Assembly: GCA_900617975.1 (NCBI GenBank)
Contig: UZAE01000730.1
Location: 1 to 19,052 of the forward strand
Direction of reading: 5' to 3'
Length of the DNA: 19,052 bases
Source: Rodentolepis nana
Taxonomy: Eukaryota; Platyhelminthes; Cestoda; Cyclophyllidea; Hymenolepididae
Within the stretch, counting starts at the first letter, position 1, and the number at the start of each line of letters is the position of its first letter. Made by a program: the position numbers and the translations under genes. The notes beneath the pieces were generated by a model that had not been told where the DNA came from, searched no databases, and worked only from the letters and a program-made list of their open reading frames with translations. This document shows positions 1 through 9,300 of the stretch, one piece after another.

Positions 1-828
1 TATTGCCGTTTGAAACATGTTCAATACGTGTCCATGTAGCCTTCGCCTGATACAACCAAAACTCATCACGTCGGCGGTATCAGTCTGCTGTGAGACACGC
101 GTGAGTGCATATTGCAAACATATTTCGAGCGTTAAAGTGTTAATATAAGTTTTTCGGGTTTTGTTCATACCACTTCCCAACGTTACATCACCACCTCGAG
201 TAAATTGGTATTAGGATAAGATAGCGGTAACACCTAAGCACTCGTTACTGACAAATAGACGTAAAGGTGGTATTGAAGGGTTTATGTGATTCAATTCCAC
301 GGCTGCATGGTGCCTTTTCATGGCGAATGTGGCGTAGTCATTACTAAATCTACTTCCACTCAACTCCCCCCCCCACATTCATGGTTTGTCCTCACTATTT
401 CTCGACCTCCCGGTGAAGACCTTCACCTAAAGTCAACCCTTTATATACCTTGTCTGCTATAAACCCCCCTATTTACGATCGACTCATGCAAAAGAAAATA
501 ATTGCAAACTTCAAGCGGTCATTTCGACCAGCTGCTAAAACATTTTGCAACAAAAATAATAAATTGAATGAAAACAGGTAGAAATTTGACTAATTTGTGG
601 TCAATTTTGTTACAATTAATTAATTTTCAATATGTAAAAATGCGGTGACACATTTGACTTGTCCACAGCCTCAGCTATGAAGTAATTGCGTGTGGCCATT
701 GATTTCATTGATGTTCTGGAAAATTCTTGCCTAAGTTCGATTCCTGGCAATCTATTTAACAGGAAGGCTTACGAACTCAAGTTATATAATTTTATGGTGC
801 ACCATTTGTTAATGAAGCATTTAAGTTG
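1..828. other. Region downstream of the glypican gene, no gene seen
   Basis: AT-rich sequence beyond the polyadenylation signal of the minus-strand gene. I see no exon or open frame with recognisable protein similarity on either strand. It contains a nine-base C tract at 366-374. If the last glypican exon were spliced at a cryptic donor near 891 instead of ending at 850, a further short exon could lie here, but none stands out. Confidence 0.5.
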
Positions 829-834
829 TTTATT
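829..834 (-). promoter_or_regulatory. Polyadenylation signal AATAAA of the glypican gene
   Basis: The plus strand reads tttatt, so the minus strand has the canonical AATAAA hexamer starting 15 bases after the TGA stop at 852..850. This placement gives a very short 3' UTR if the site is used, and it supports the stop at 850 as the genuine end of the reading frame. AT-rich DNA produces such hexamers by chance, so the call rests on position. Confidence 0.5.
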
Positions 835-849
835 AAATAGGCGCTTGAT

Positions 850-1301
850 TCATTCTTTCTCATTCTTTCCTATTTTTTTGGTAGGTTGAACCATACCCAG
901 AGAGACAAACAGTACAAGATCATAGCAGAAAGCAAAGATACTGAAGAGACATACAAAGAACTTGAGTTGTGTAGCCCATTTGCTGAGTTTTTCCGGGGCA
1001 TTAGTTGCAGAAGCAGCGTTTACACCTCCCATACTTTCACCGCCTCCACCTGCGCGCCGGTTTGATTGGAAATAGGACTGGTAGGATGAAGAACCGTGAG
1101 GTAACTGCGATGGAGACATCTGGTTGCTACGTCCTCCGATAGGGGCAGGTGGCATCCCCCAGGCTGACTGTAGATCTGGCTGCTGACGTACGGCACCTGG
1201 ATATGAGCCCTGTCGTTTGGGCCGTAAGAGAATTGGCTCATTGTCAATTGTTAAGTTATCCAGTGATCGACGCAGACGATGCGAGAACGGCCAACTGTTG
1301 C
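850..1301 (-). CDS. Glypican, last coding exon (linker, stem and hydrophobic C-terminus)
   Basis: This exon starts after the acceptor ttattatag and completes a split Gly codon from the previous exon. It then encodes 149 residues to a TGA stop. In order: a linker with an RLRR site and an RPKR site, both fitting the furin-type R-X-X-R rule at the place where glypicans are usually cleaved; an N-glycosylation sequon (NLT) between them; about 90 residues rich in Gly, Ser, Pro, Gln and Asn without cysteines; then a hydrophobic stretch of about 21 residues (FFVCLF to VLFVSL). Glypicans normally end in a GPI signal. Here the hydrophobic stretch is followed by 15 polar residues with several lysines, more like a stop-transfer plus short tail. 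The conserved C-terminal lobe of usual glypicans, and all Ser-Gly attachment dipeptides, are absent. A GT donor at about 891 could splice out the charged tail. The exon assignment is fairly firm; the anchoring mode is open. Confidence 0.75.
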
Positions 1302-1495
1302 CTATAATAATGGAAAACAAAATATGATAGGCAAGTTTCAATTCTGCTGCAGATAACCTTATTCCAACACCCATATTGAGCAGAGAATAATTATCCAAGG
1401 ACTTCTCTGACAAAATCTCTCGCCAGTTAATCGTAATTCTGCCCACCCCATATCAGTTACACCAAACTCAAGGTCATTAACTTAGATCCTAATTA

Positions 1496-1533
<38 letters not shown>

Positions 1534-1593
1534 TGTATTTTGAATACTTCCATTCATTAAAAAGGTAGCAAATGATATAAAGGGTGGTCTTAC
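1302..1593 (-). other. Intron between the last two glypican exons (292 bp)
   Basis: It begins with a GTAAGA donor and ends with an AG acceptor preceded by tttccattatta. It contains a (TA)17 microsatellite. The upstream exon ends with one base of a codon and the downstream exon begins with the other two, so the frame is preserved. The open frame reads through part of the intron on the exon side, which would mislead a simple gene finder into extending the exon. Confidence 0.75.
1499..1532. repeat. (TA)17 dinucleotide microsatellite
   Basis: Seventeen uninterrupted TA units inside the short glypican intron. Such a tract is self-complementary and prone to length change; in the transcript it would be a UA hairpin within an intron of only 292 bases. 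Confidence 0.95.
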
Positions 1594-1669
1594 CTGGTGG
1601 TTTATATCCTCTGGCTGAGTTAGAGTTACTTCTGCTGCTACCTCCGGTATACTTGCATTCTTGCAAGAG
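1594..1669 (-). CDS. Glypican, penultimate coding exon
   Basis: A 76-base exon bounded by the acceptor tttgttttcag and the donor G|GTAAGA. It encodes 25 residues starting L-L-Q-E-C, followed by a Gly/Ser/Asn-rich linker. It enters in phase 0, matching the previous exon, and leaves in phase 1, matching the last exon. The L-x-x-x-C element falls where glypicans have the cysteine that follows the long helix of the N-terminal lobe (FQGC in vertebrate members). The linker after it is where family members begin the flexible loop that carries the convertase site. It is too short to be identified alone; support comes from phase, splice signals and its position in the joined protein. Confidence 0.75.
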
Positions 1670-2534
1670 CTGAAAACAAATATAAATGCTACTTATAAAT
1701 AATCAGTAACATAAAACGCACAAGTATACAAAAAATATGGTTCACAGTTTACATAACAGAGCAAATAAAATGTACGAAAATCGATATACTAATATGTCCA
1801 ATAGAGGTCTTGTAAATTGAATAAACGTGTATTACCAAAAAATCATCACCATCATATGAATTGACAATTAGAACTTTGAGTGCCCCTCAGAATCTTTAAA
1901 AGTCGATATTCAGAAAGTGAAAGTATTTCTCCAATTAGAAAATTGAGCATGTTCATTTATTTTTCAAAATTACTAATAATATACTTACATCAACTTGCGA
2001 AACAACAAATTTTCTTTGTTTAATGCAAATATTTGCATTACATTATTGCAGAAACTTCTAAGTACTTTGAATGCCTACACATCGACAATTCATTTTTATT
2101 TGTTTATGGAATTCGTATAGATATTGTAAATGGTAGCGTCTACACTTTAGTCAAATTTCGAAAAAGCGATCACTTGAAAAGCGTTTATGTGTCATTGAGA
2201 GTGATGAGATTTGGGGGTAATTGGAGAGGTTTAATTACAATTACAATACTAAGCTTTCAACAAACTTATTTGAAGACAATTACAACCGCTACTTCTTATT
2301 AGTCGAATAGGAGTCATAAAAAGGAATTATGTCATTCCTAATAATAAACAAATATTTTATAATTTGTGATAAATATCATCGGCTGTGTTCTTATTATTCA
2401 ATTAACGCGCAATAAATTCGAATCTAAATATAAAGAGGCATTGGTTTATGTGATAAGAAGCCTCTACACTAAGAGTGAAGCGCCTGAGGGTCTAATGATG
2501 GCAATTTGCATTCATCCTCACCTAATTTGGCGGG

Positions 2535-2550
2535 GTGTGTGTGTGTGTGT
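2535..2550. repeat. (GT)8 microsatellite
   Basis: Eight GT units within the second-to-last glypican intron. A similar but imperfect GT-rich patch lies at about 2717-2733. The long open frames over this area on both strands come from these biased repeats and purine-rich flanks rather than from coding sequence. Confidence 0.9.
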
Positions 2551-2938
2551 GCTGTACCAGATTCTGCAACCCACGCGTCTAATAGGTGGACAGGCTATTT
2601 TCAAGAGAGGCAGGTAGAGATGGGTGAGATGAAAGAGGATAGAGAGAAGCAGAAATATCAAAAGAAAAAAAGCATTCAGTGATGACGAGGCAAGTGTCCG
2701 TGATCGCTTCCAACTGTGCGTGTGCGTGTGTGCGAAACAGCGCAGCAAGTCTCGAAATACCGTGAACACACACAACAATATTGACACCATTAACAGTGAG
2801 GAGAAAGTACAAGTAAGAATGAAAAATCGCAGTTTTGAAGACGATTCTATTAGTGCGAGACCCAACAGGCGATTACGAGTGAACCTTGTTGGGATATTTA
2901 ACTCCTGCTCCCAAGAAAAAAGTAAAGAAGGGCACATA

Positions 2939-2965
2939 CAGGGTGTTCCAAAAAATGTATACACA
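2939..2965 (+). repeat. Left terminal inverted repeat of the transposon
   Basis: It begins CAGGGTGTTCC and continues with a run of A then TGTATACACA. It pairs with the inverted copy at 3511-3538. CAGGGTGTTCC-type ends next to TA are, from memory, typical of a mariner group common in invertebrates. Confidence 0.85.
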
Positions 2966-3074
2966 GTGAAATTTATTTTAAACGTGGCGTTCAATTAGAA
3001 TTTTATAATTTCAAAAGCGTAAAACTGTTTTACAAGTATATTTTGTTTTTCTTTTTGTTTTTCACTGCTTCTTC

Positions 3075-3467
3075 TCAAACTGACGTCCATTTTAACCCAG
3101 ACACTGCTGACAACGCCAAGTAAATGGAATCGCGCACATCGTGAAATAATTCCCTTGGGACTTGGACACATTCATACTCAATAGCTTCTCTTGATTCAGC
3201 GTCTGTTGCAAGTGTCGTAACACAGACTTCGTCTTTTAAGTATCCCCATAGGAAAAAATCTTGTGATGTAAGGTCCGGTGTGAACGGGGAGGATATTAAA
3301 CAAAACTTCTTCGTCCAATCTACATGTTTGGCAAGACCTCATCAAGGAAATGCCTAACATCTCGATGGTAATGTTTGGGGGGGGGGGGGTGGCCCATCTA
3401 GCTGAAAATAAAACTCTTCATCTTCAAAGTCTTCTCTAATGCTTGGCATGACAGACTGCTGCAGAAT
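3075..3467 (-). pseudogene. Transposase remnant (Tc1/mariner, FLWG-type), C-terminal part
   Basis: Reading the minus strand from 3467, an open stretch leads to F-Y-F-Q-L-D-G, matching the FQQDGAPPHY motif that carries the second catalytic aspartate in this transposase group. The following proline codons have become a 13-base C tract that shifts the frame. In the next frame come [11 protein letters not shown], then I-G-R-R, interrupted by a TAG and a TAA. A second shift leads to P-D-L-T-S-Q-D-F-F-L-W-G, the family hallmark with the third catalytic aspartate, then an open C-terminus of about 55 residues to TGA at 3077..3075. The N-terminal DNA-binding region and the first aspartate are lost. 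Two stops and two frameshifts make it a clear pseudogene; the family assignment is firm. Confidence 0.85.
3377..3389. repeat. G13 tract inside the transposase remnant
   Basis: Thirteen G on the plus strand, thus C on the coding strand, sitting exactly where the transposase family has consecutive proline codons after the D-G motif. The tract length puts the reading frame out of register, so it is a probable slippage-expanded proline run. Confidence 0.9.
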
Positions 3468-3510
3468 AATTAAATAATAATAAACTCTATGATTGCAATT
3501 ATTTTAAGCG

Positions 3511-3538
3511 TGTGTATACATTTTTGGGGGCCAACCTG
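3511..3538 (-). repeat. Right terminal inverted repeat of the transposon
   Basis: The reverse complement starts CAGGTTGGCCCCC and then gives AAAAATGTATACACA, matching the left end with a few substitutions and a one-base length change. TA follows immediately outside. Confidence 0.85.
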
Positions 3539-3575
3539 TAGGTAAAGAGTATTAGGAAGCAGTGGCAGAAAAGTG

Positions 3576-3586
3576 CCCCCCCCCCC
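3576..3586. repeat. C11 homopolymer
   Basis: Eleven C just outside the right end of the transposon. It is one of about a dozen long G/C runs in the window. Confidence 0.9.
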
Positions 3587-4277
3587 TCCTCCAGGATTTA
3601 CTTGATTGCACCATCCGAATTAGCAAAGCGATATGGAACGAAGCCAAGACCGAGTAATACCGAACAGACTGTACCGAAGGCACATACTTCCACTTCAAGA
3701 TAAGAATGAAATAGAAATTAGAATGATTGACTTGTAACCTCCTTTAAACTCAAAAAAGGGATCACAAGTGTTGGGAAAAGGTGAGATCTGTTAGGAACGC
3801 AGTTATAGTTTATTGCGCAACCAAAAAGCTAGTGAATACAAGTTGTACGTTTGAAGAAAAACCCGATGGATAAGTTTCATTTTTACCAATAATTGAAATT
3901 AAATGTAGTAAAAAGCCAATAAAACATTTAATGGATAAAAAATATTTATTTTTTAGTCAACACATCGAAATCTGTTTGGGGGGAAGCTAAACAAAACTGT
4001 CATAGTGGCAAAATAGAGAACATATTCAAATACATTAGCTCCGATCAATAGATCAGAAAAGTACTTGAGTCATGAAAATGAAAAACAATGAGCAACTACA
4101 AGTTATAACTGACCAAAATACATTCCAATGCCATTATGCATCATATAACACTAACAAACAATTCTTTGTAATCGCATACACAATTGGAAAGTACGAGTCA
4201 CAGTGTGTTCAAGAAAAAAAAACCCATCGAAATCGGCTTTCAGATTAGCTGGTTTAAAGGGGTTTGTTGTTCCTCTA

Positions 4278-4290
4278 TCTCTCTCTCTCT
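4278..4290. repeat. (CT)6 microsatellite
   Basis: A short pyrimidine dinucleotide run followed by five T in the glypican intron. On the plus strand it looks like a polypyrimidine tract, but no plus-strand exon follows. Confidence 0.8.
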
Positions 4291-4551
4291 TTTTAACCTC
4301 GCCGAGTCTGTCTGAGTGATGCATATAAACAACCCATGTAAGTTTACGACATGCTTCAATAAGAGTAGCATATTATCTTGGCGAATTCATATCTGGCAGG
4401 CAATTTATGCCTCCGGTGAGATATTTCAATACAATACAACGGGGCAAGCCTCATGAATTCACCTTGAAAACTTCTAGAAAACAATCGACGTAAAGGAGTT
4501 AGTAGTCATTCACCAATCACAGCCATTAAGAGAGAAGAATTTAGAACAATG

Positions 4552-4561
4552 CCCCCCCCCC
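4552..4561. repeat. C10 homopolymer
   Basis: Ten C in AT-rich intron sequence, part of the set of long G/C runs. Confidence 0.9.
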
Positions 4562-4798
4562 AAACATTTATGGCTACAGATGGGGTAAAATATAGTCCTT
4601 CAATGATTTCCTCCGTGTTATAGATTAGCAATAAACGTAAGAAATATAGGAAATTAAACAAAACTGTCACGCAAGGATTCACGATAGCACGCTCTTTCTG
4701 GGGACAGGTCCCAGGAAATACTTAGTCGAGAATTGGAATGGGAGAAAGTTAGGGAAATTGTAAACGTGAAGCGATATAAAAAGAAGAAAGCATCTAAA

Positions 4799-4828
4799 CG
4801 CACACACACACACACACACGCGCGCGCG
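4799..4828. repeat. Compound (CA)n(CG)n microsatellite
   Basis: About ten CA units pass directly into five CG units. Alternating purine-pyrimidine DNA of this kind favours the left-handed Z form. The open frame over it on the minus strand has no other coding signal. Confidence 0.9.
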
Positions 4829-5283
4829 GAAAAGGCAAATTTCGAATTGAACTCGCTAACGCACACACCTGAAGTGGGATAAAAAGGAGCAAATACACAA
4901 CCGCATAGACGATCAAAGCGAGAGGCCAAACAGTTTGAAAGTGAACTCGATATCTTCTTCTTGGAGTCACATTTGCTTAAAACTCAAAGGCATTTGAAGG
5001 GAGAGAAAAGGTGACAACGCAGTCAAATTAAATTTCAAATAGAAAGTAATATGCACACACTGGGATGCCCCATGAGGTTGACAACGGAAACTGGGCAATC
5101 TGATTGGTCGATCAAAGTGACACTTTGTATATTTGCATTACATTCTCACAGACTCTAAGAGTGAGTAAGTGAGCATAAAAAACTGACTACAGTAAAGAAG
5201 TTTATGCCATGAATTCCATCAGGACCATTTTATGGGGATGTTTAATGCATGATAGAGGGCGTCTAACATTGACAAATACTAAA

Positions 5284-5313
5284 CCCCCGCCCCTCCCCCT
5301 CCCTCCCTCCCCC
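5284..5313. repeat. C-rich polypyrimidine tract
   Basis: Thirty bases of C and T with a single G, built from CCCCT and CCCT units. The complementary strand has several G runs and could form a G-quadruplex in the transcript direction of the glypican gene. The two antiparallel open frames here are by-products of the tract. Confidence 0.85.
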
Positions 5314-6190
5314 ACCAAAACTTTGTTAAAACCAATGAACAAAATTGGCCTCTTTCGACGTGGAAGAAAATTCAAATGGCTTTGCAATTTTACTCTAAAT
5401 GGCCGGGGTTAATCAGAAGGGATGGATGTGCGTGTGGGTGTGCGTTTACGATGGTCAAGATGAGACAGACATGAAGATTAAAGTGCACATATGGTCCTTA
5501 GAAGTCCAAACAAAACAAAAAACATTGAAAATATGCTTAAAAGAATAAGGCTAGTTATTAGTTAAATAACTGAGAGAGAAAGGAGAGGAATCAAGTGCTC
5601 GATATATGAATAAAGGTCAAGAAACCGAAAATATAATTTCATCAACAGGAAACGTTCGAGTAAACTGCTTGCATTCTAACAAATTAATTAATATACTCTG
5701 AAAGAGGGGTGTGCGATAGACTTACCTCCACGTCGACAACGTATACTCATACGGCAAAATGTCGATTAATCGGCAATTGACTTCTGACTTCAAACTACCA
5801 TCACCTCACTGTATGTCATATTCGACTACTTCCATAGTACTCATCCCACCTTTTTTCTAACTTTGTGTCTTTCTCTTTTACATCTTTGAAACACTCTTCT
5901 GTCCACCCCCCTCCTCTCGACTATTTTTACTTTGATGTTCCTTCCCCTCTGTAAAGCCTGAAGTCAACTAAAGGGCTAATGATAACTACCAAAACGCCTG
6001 CCATTTGATATAAATATACTTTGAAAGAAAGGCACACAAGAACAAAACAAGAATCCAAAAGTAATCAACGTCGGGTATTATTTCAATACTAGTTGGAAAT
6101 TAGATTTTAATAAACTGCCTACCGCCGGACATACTATCTCTAAACAATAAAGACATGTTTTTTTACAACAATTAAATAAAACTGACTTAC

Positions 6191-6321
6191 CGAAGGTTTC
6201 ACCGAGGCATACTTCTGATGAACATAGGTGATAGCTTCCGAGAGGAATATGTGCAGATCCTTATTTACTGATGCAAAATTTTGCGTCCTTTCCAGGCGCT
6301 TCGTGGTCATAATGATACCAT
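6191..6321 (-). CDS. Glypican, internal coding exon (SEAI helix segment)
   Basis: A 131-base exon between the polypyrimidine acceptor cttttctttctag and the strong donor GTAAGT. With the split Asn codon from the previous exon it encodes 43 further residues. The order T-x-R-L, then S-E-A-I-T-Y about 20 residues later, then L-L-Q-E-C in the next exon, follows the glypican core, where vertebrate members read A-E-R-L, S-[DE]-A-I and F-Q-G-C at similar spacing. This part is a helix of the N-terminal lobe. The other two frames contain stops, and only this frame joins both neighbours in phase (1 in, 0 out). I found no cysteine in this exon, as expected for this segment. Confidence 0.8.
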
Positions 6322-9300
6322 CTAGAAAGAAAAGCCCAGTTGAAGTTTTATATACTTTTTTTCTGTCTGAGGGAAGAGTGCAAAATTATCAATAGTGGAG
6401 GGTGGTTGTCACTAAGAAACTACCTCTCCGTTAGATTTTTGGTCTGTATGATTCATTCAAAACAGGAAGGCATAAAGTAGAAACTTAAGGAAGCACATAA
6501 AATATTGGCAAATAAGTATTCGGACAATTGATGGTGAAAGTCGTTTGATAGATTTTGAAACAACAGCTCGCATTAAACATAGATGTTAATTTTCATTGAA
6601 GCAGATGGGCAATCGTTAGAACTGAAAATGACAATTAGAAGCTAACACTCTACAGACAAATCCTTTTTTCCCCTCTTACTTGTGCATCTGTTCTCCAAAC
6701 AGAAAAAAATGGTTTGCTAATTTTCTAAGCCCTTAGAAGTTAAAATAACTTTAAAAAAATAAAATGAGGCACTCCCACGAAATCGCGTACAAGATTGAAG
6801 CCTATAACTGTGAAGACAAATAAAAAGAAGGATGAGAATTCTACCGTCCTCGTTTTGCCGGTCAATGACCTCCAAAATAATTAAAATTAGGTTGGAAGGT
6901 GATGCAATAAACTGTTAAATGGGAACAAAGCCGGTTCTATTAACAAACGAAGCTAAAATGAAACCCAGAATATCAATTTGTTTCGTTTTCGGCGCTGTAA
7001 AAGCGTCAGAGATAGAAAACACCCAATAAAACACGTAAATGCCTTATGCAAGCCAATGACCCTACTACCTGGAACATTGAAATTTTTTGAATTAGAAATA
7101 CATGGTACATTCGAATTTCCTCTTGGATGAAAATTTGTAATGTTAACCACCAAATCCTTCACGTTTTACATGCAGTCAGGAAGAAAAGCGCGTTAACTTT
7201 TCTACTTCTCACTCAAGGTGATGAGATCTAATGCTCATAAATTTACTGATATCGATTCAAGTAAATTACTCGCTTTCTTCACTGCCAAATACCAAAACAA
7301 CAGGCCAGATCATTGTGTGACTAAGCAGCAAAATTGGTATCAGAATCCGAACCGAAACGAAACCGTCAGTGGTGGGCGGCCCAGATACTGGAGAAGAGGT
7401 GAAAATCTGACTTGATCGAAAGCTTGTTAGTGGAAATGAGAAAATTGCATACTAAATATTACATACACGATAGATGCTAGTATATTCCGATATTTTCCCT
7501 AAGTCAAGATTGCTGAGGTCTGCGCAACTTGATGGATCGATAATTATCTTGTGAGTAATTTTGCCACATGTATAAATTAATGGATCGAGTATTGATTTAT
7601 AGATCCTAGTTAAGCCAAATAACTAAAGATGAAAATTTTTATTTCATTAATTAGTAGTGCATGTTAGGTTCCGATAAATTGGTGCTAATTTCGATAAGTT
7701 ATGCTGAAGTTTAACATATTAATACTATTAATTAATAAAGCAAAGCAAACAAGTCATCTTCAGAATTCCATTGGCTCATCTACTGCAGCATAGTAAGGAA
7801 TTTCAAAAAAATGCATTTTAAGGAAAGTTGAAAGCCGAGGGGATGGTTAAGATTAAGAGATGTGTAAAAAAGTAACTTTCGATAGAGATATCCAAGTTCG
7901 AATTATTTATCGTTTATCAATTCTTAAGTTTAAAAGCATCAATAATGGAAGTCGAAATGTGTTCATTGTGAGATCAAACATCTATTTTCCACTTATTATC
8001 CAGCGATAATTAATAGCTGATATAATTCGTATAAAAGTCAATGAGAGTTCTGATATCAAGGGTTGAATTTAACAAATGAATTATTAAATATAATTCGCAT
8101 TAATAGAACCAAATTATTTAGTGGGTATTAAGTTTTCAATTCCGTTTTAGTTCACGCCTAACTTTACATTCAGCAAGTCACTACCTTATCAGTCAAAATC
8201 TCGAACTGTTTCCCTTTTTATGCTTTTACGCTAATTATGCGTTCATAAACCCACTGCTTCAATAGTTAATTATCGTAGGTAATCGCACAACGGTATTAAG
8301 AATACGAAAGGGAGGTAAAAAGGGGGCGATTTCATGGCAAACCGCAATGCGATATGCTTTGGGGGAGGGATTTCTTTTTGGCATTCTATGCGCAAAAGAG
8401 GGATTATATTTGGCCACTATGTATAAAAAGGTCATTTCTTGGCATCATTCGCTTGTGCGCGCATGTGGAAAAGCCTGTCGATTTTGTACCTGTGGTTAGG
8501 AGAAATACCGACTAGACACCGCTAACCTATTTCACGTATCATGATTCAGCAAACACTAGCTTGTTAACACATGTGCAAAAAACATATTTCCTTCTTCCCT
8601 AACTATTAAACGCTTGCCAATGACATAAGTCAGTCTGTTTTTCTTTCCTCTTTCGAGAGCTACCAAAAATGCTGCAGTTGTTCCGACATTTAAATAGTAA
8701 AGCAAATGTGTTTTTTTAAATCAAAACGATTTTAAAGTTTGTGAAACAGGCAAAAAATTATCGATTTGCCACAAGTTAGGACTAATTTGTGCTTCTACAG
8801 AAGGAAGATTAATTATACGCCAATAATGGAGAGTAAGATTATCGATTTTTTGTGGAAGATGACTAATTAAGTGAGAGATTAGCCTAATTTTTTCCCGACG
8901 CGTTTCCTATCACTGGCGTTTCGATAAATTGACGTTAATTAGTTGTTCTTTTTTGCTTCAATAAAGTGTTCGCGTACACCTAGAGAGAATGTGTTCGGGT
9001 TTGTGATTCACTACCTTGGCATAATCCCATAAAGGAGAGATCTCATGACTCTTAATCGCTCCAGAGGTTAATGATGAATCCCAACTAAGTAGCAAGTACA
9101 GTTATTAGTAAAGCTAAGAAAAATCCACTAAGTTAGTTATAGAAGTGTGCTTATACGTCGATAAGGTGGAGAGAAAAGCGAAATCGGGATAGGTATAGCA
9201 CCGTTTACAACCCCAGATATCATTTAAGCAGAAAAATGACATTTTAAAATAATTTTATAGAATATCACCGAGCAAGCATTAAAAAAACAAACCTTACTAT

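Larger units (their letters stand above)
2939..3538 (-). mobile_element. Decayed, internally deleted Tc1/mariner-type DNA transposon
   Basis: A 600-bp element flanked on both sides by TA (2937-2938 and 3539-3540), the target duplicated by Tc1/mariner elements. Its ends are imperfect terminal inverted repeats of about 28 bases that share a 15-base perfectly inverted core, AAAAATGTATACACA. Between them lies the C-terminal part of a transposase on the minus strand with stops and frameshifts; the 5' half of the coding region is missing, so the deletion joins the right terminal repeat almost directly to the middle of the transposase. It cannot encode an active enzyme but could have been mobilised in trans. 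It sits in a glypican intron in the same orientation as the host gene. Confidence 0.85.
1670..6190 (-). other. Glypican intron of about 4.5 kb carrying a transposon relic
   Basis: It starts with a strong GTAAGT donor after the TCG codon at 6191 and ends with a polypyrimidine acceptor. The content is a decayed Tc1/mariner element at 2939-3538, several microsatellites and three long G/C homopolymers. A 58-base stretch at 5726-5783 has an AG on one side and a GTAAGT on the other on the minus strand, but it would break the glypican frame. No plus-strand gene is recognised. Confidence 0.7.

Noticed and set aside
1302..1446. Extension of the last glypican exon upstream in the same open frame.
   Set aside because: The frame happens to stay open into the intron, but the acceptor at 1302/1301 and the exact phase match with the exon ending at 1594 show the exon begins at 1301. 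The extension has no family similarity.
2518..2994. A 158-codon minus-strand open frame and overlapping frames on both strands.
   Set aside because: Their length comes from GT-rich and purine-rich low-complexity DNA. The translation is Ser/Leu/Phe/His-rich, has no family pattern, and the region runs into the transposon end.
5726..5783. A 58-base minus-strand stretch with an AG before it and a strong GTAAGT after it, possible cassette exon.
   Set aside because: Its length is not a multiple of three, and read in the phase delivered by the upstream glypican exon it meets a TAA after five codons. The acceptor has no polypyrimidine tract. At best a cryptic or poison exon.
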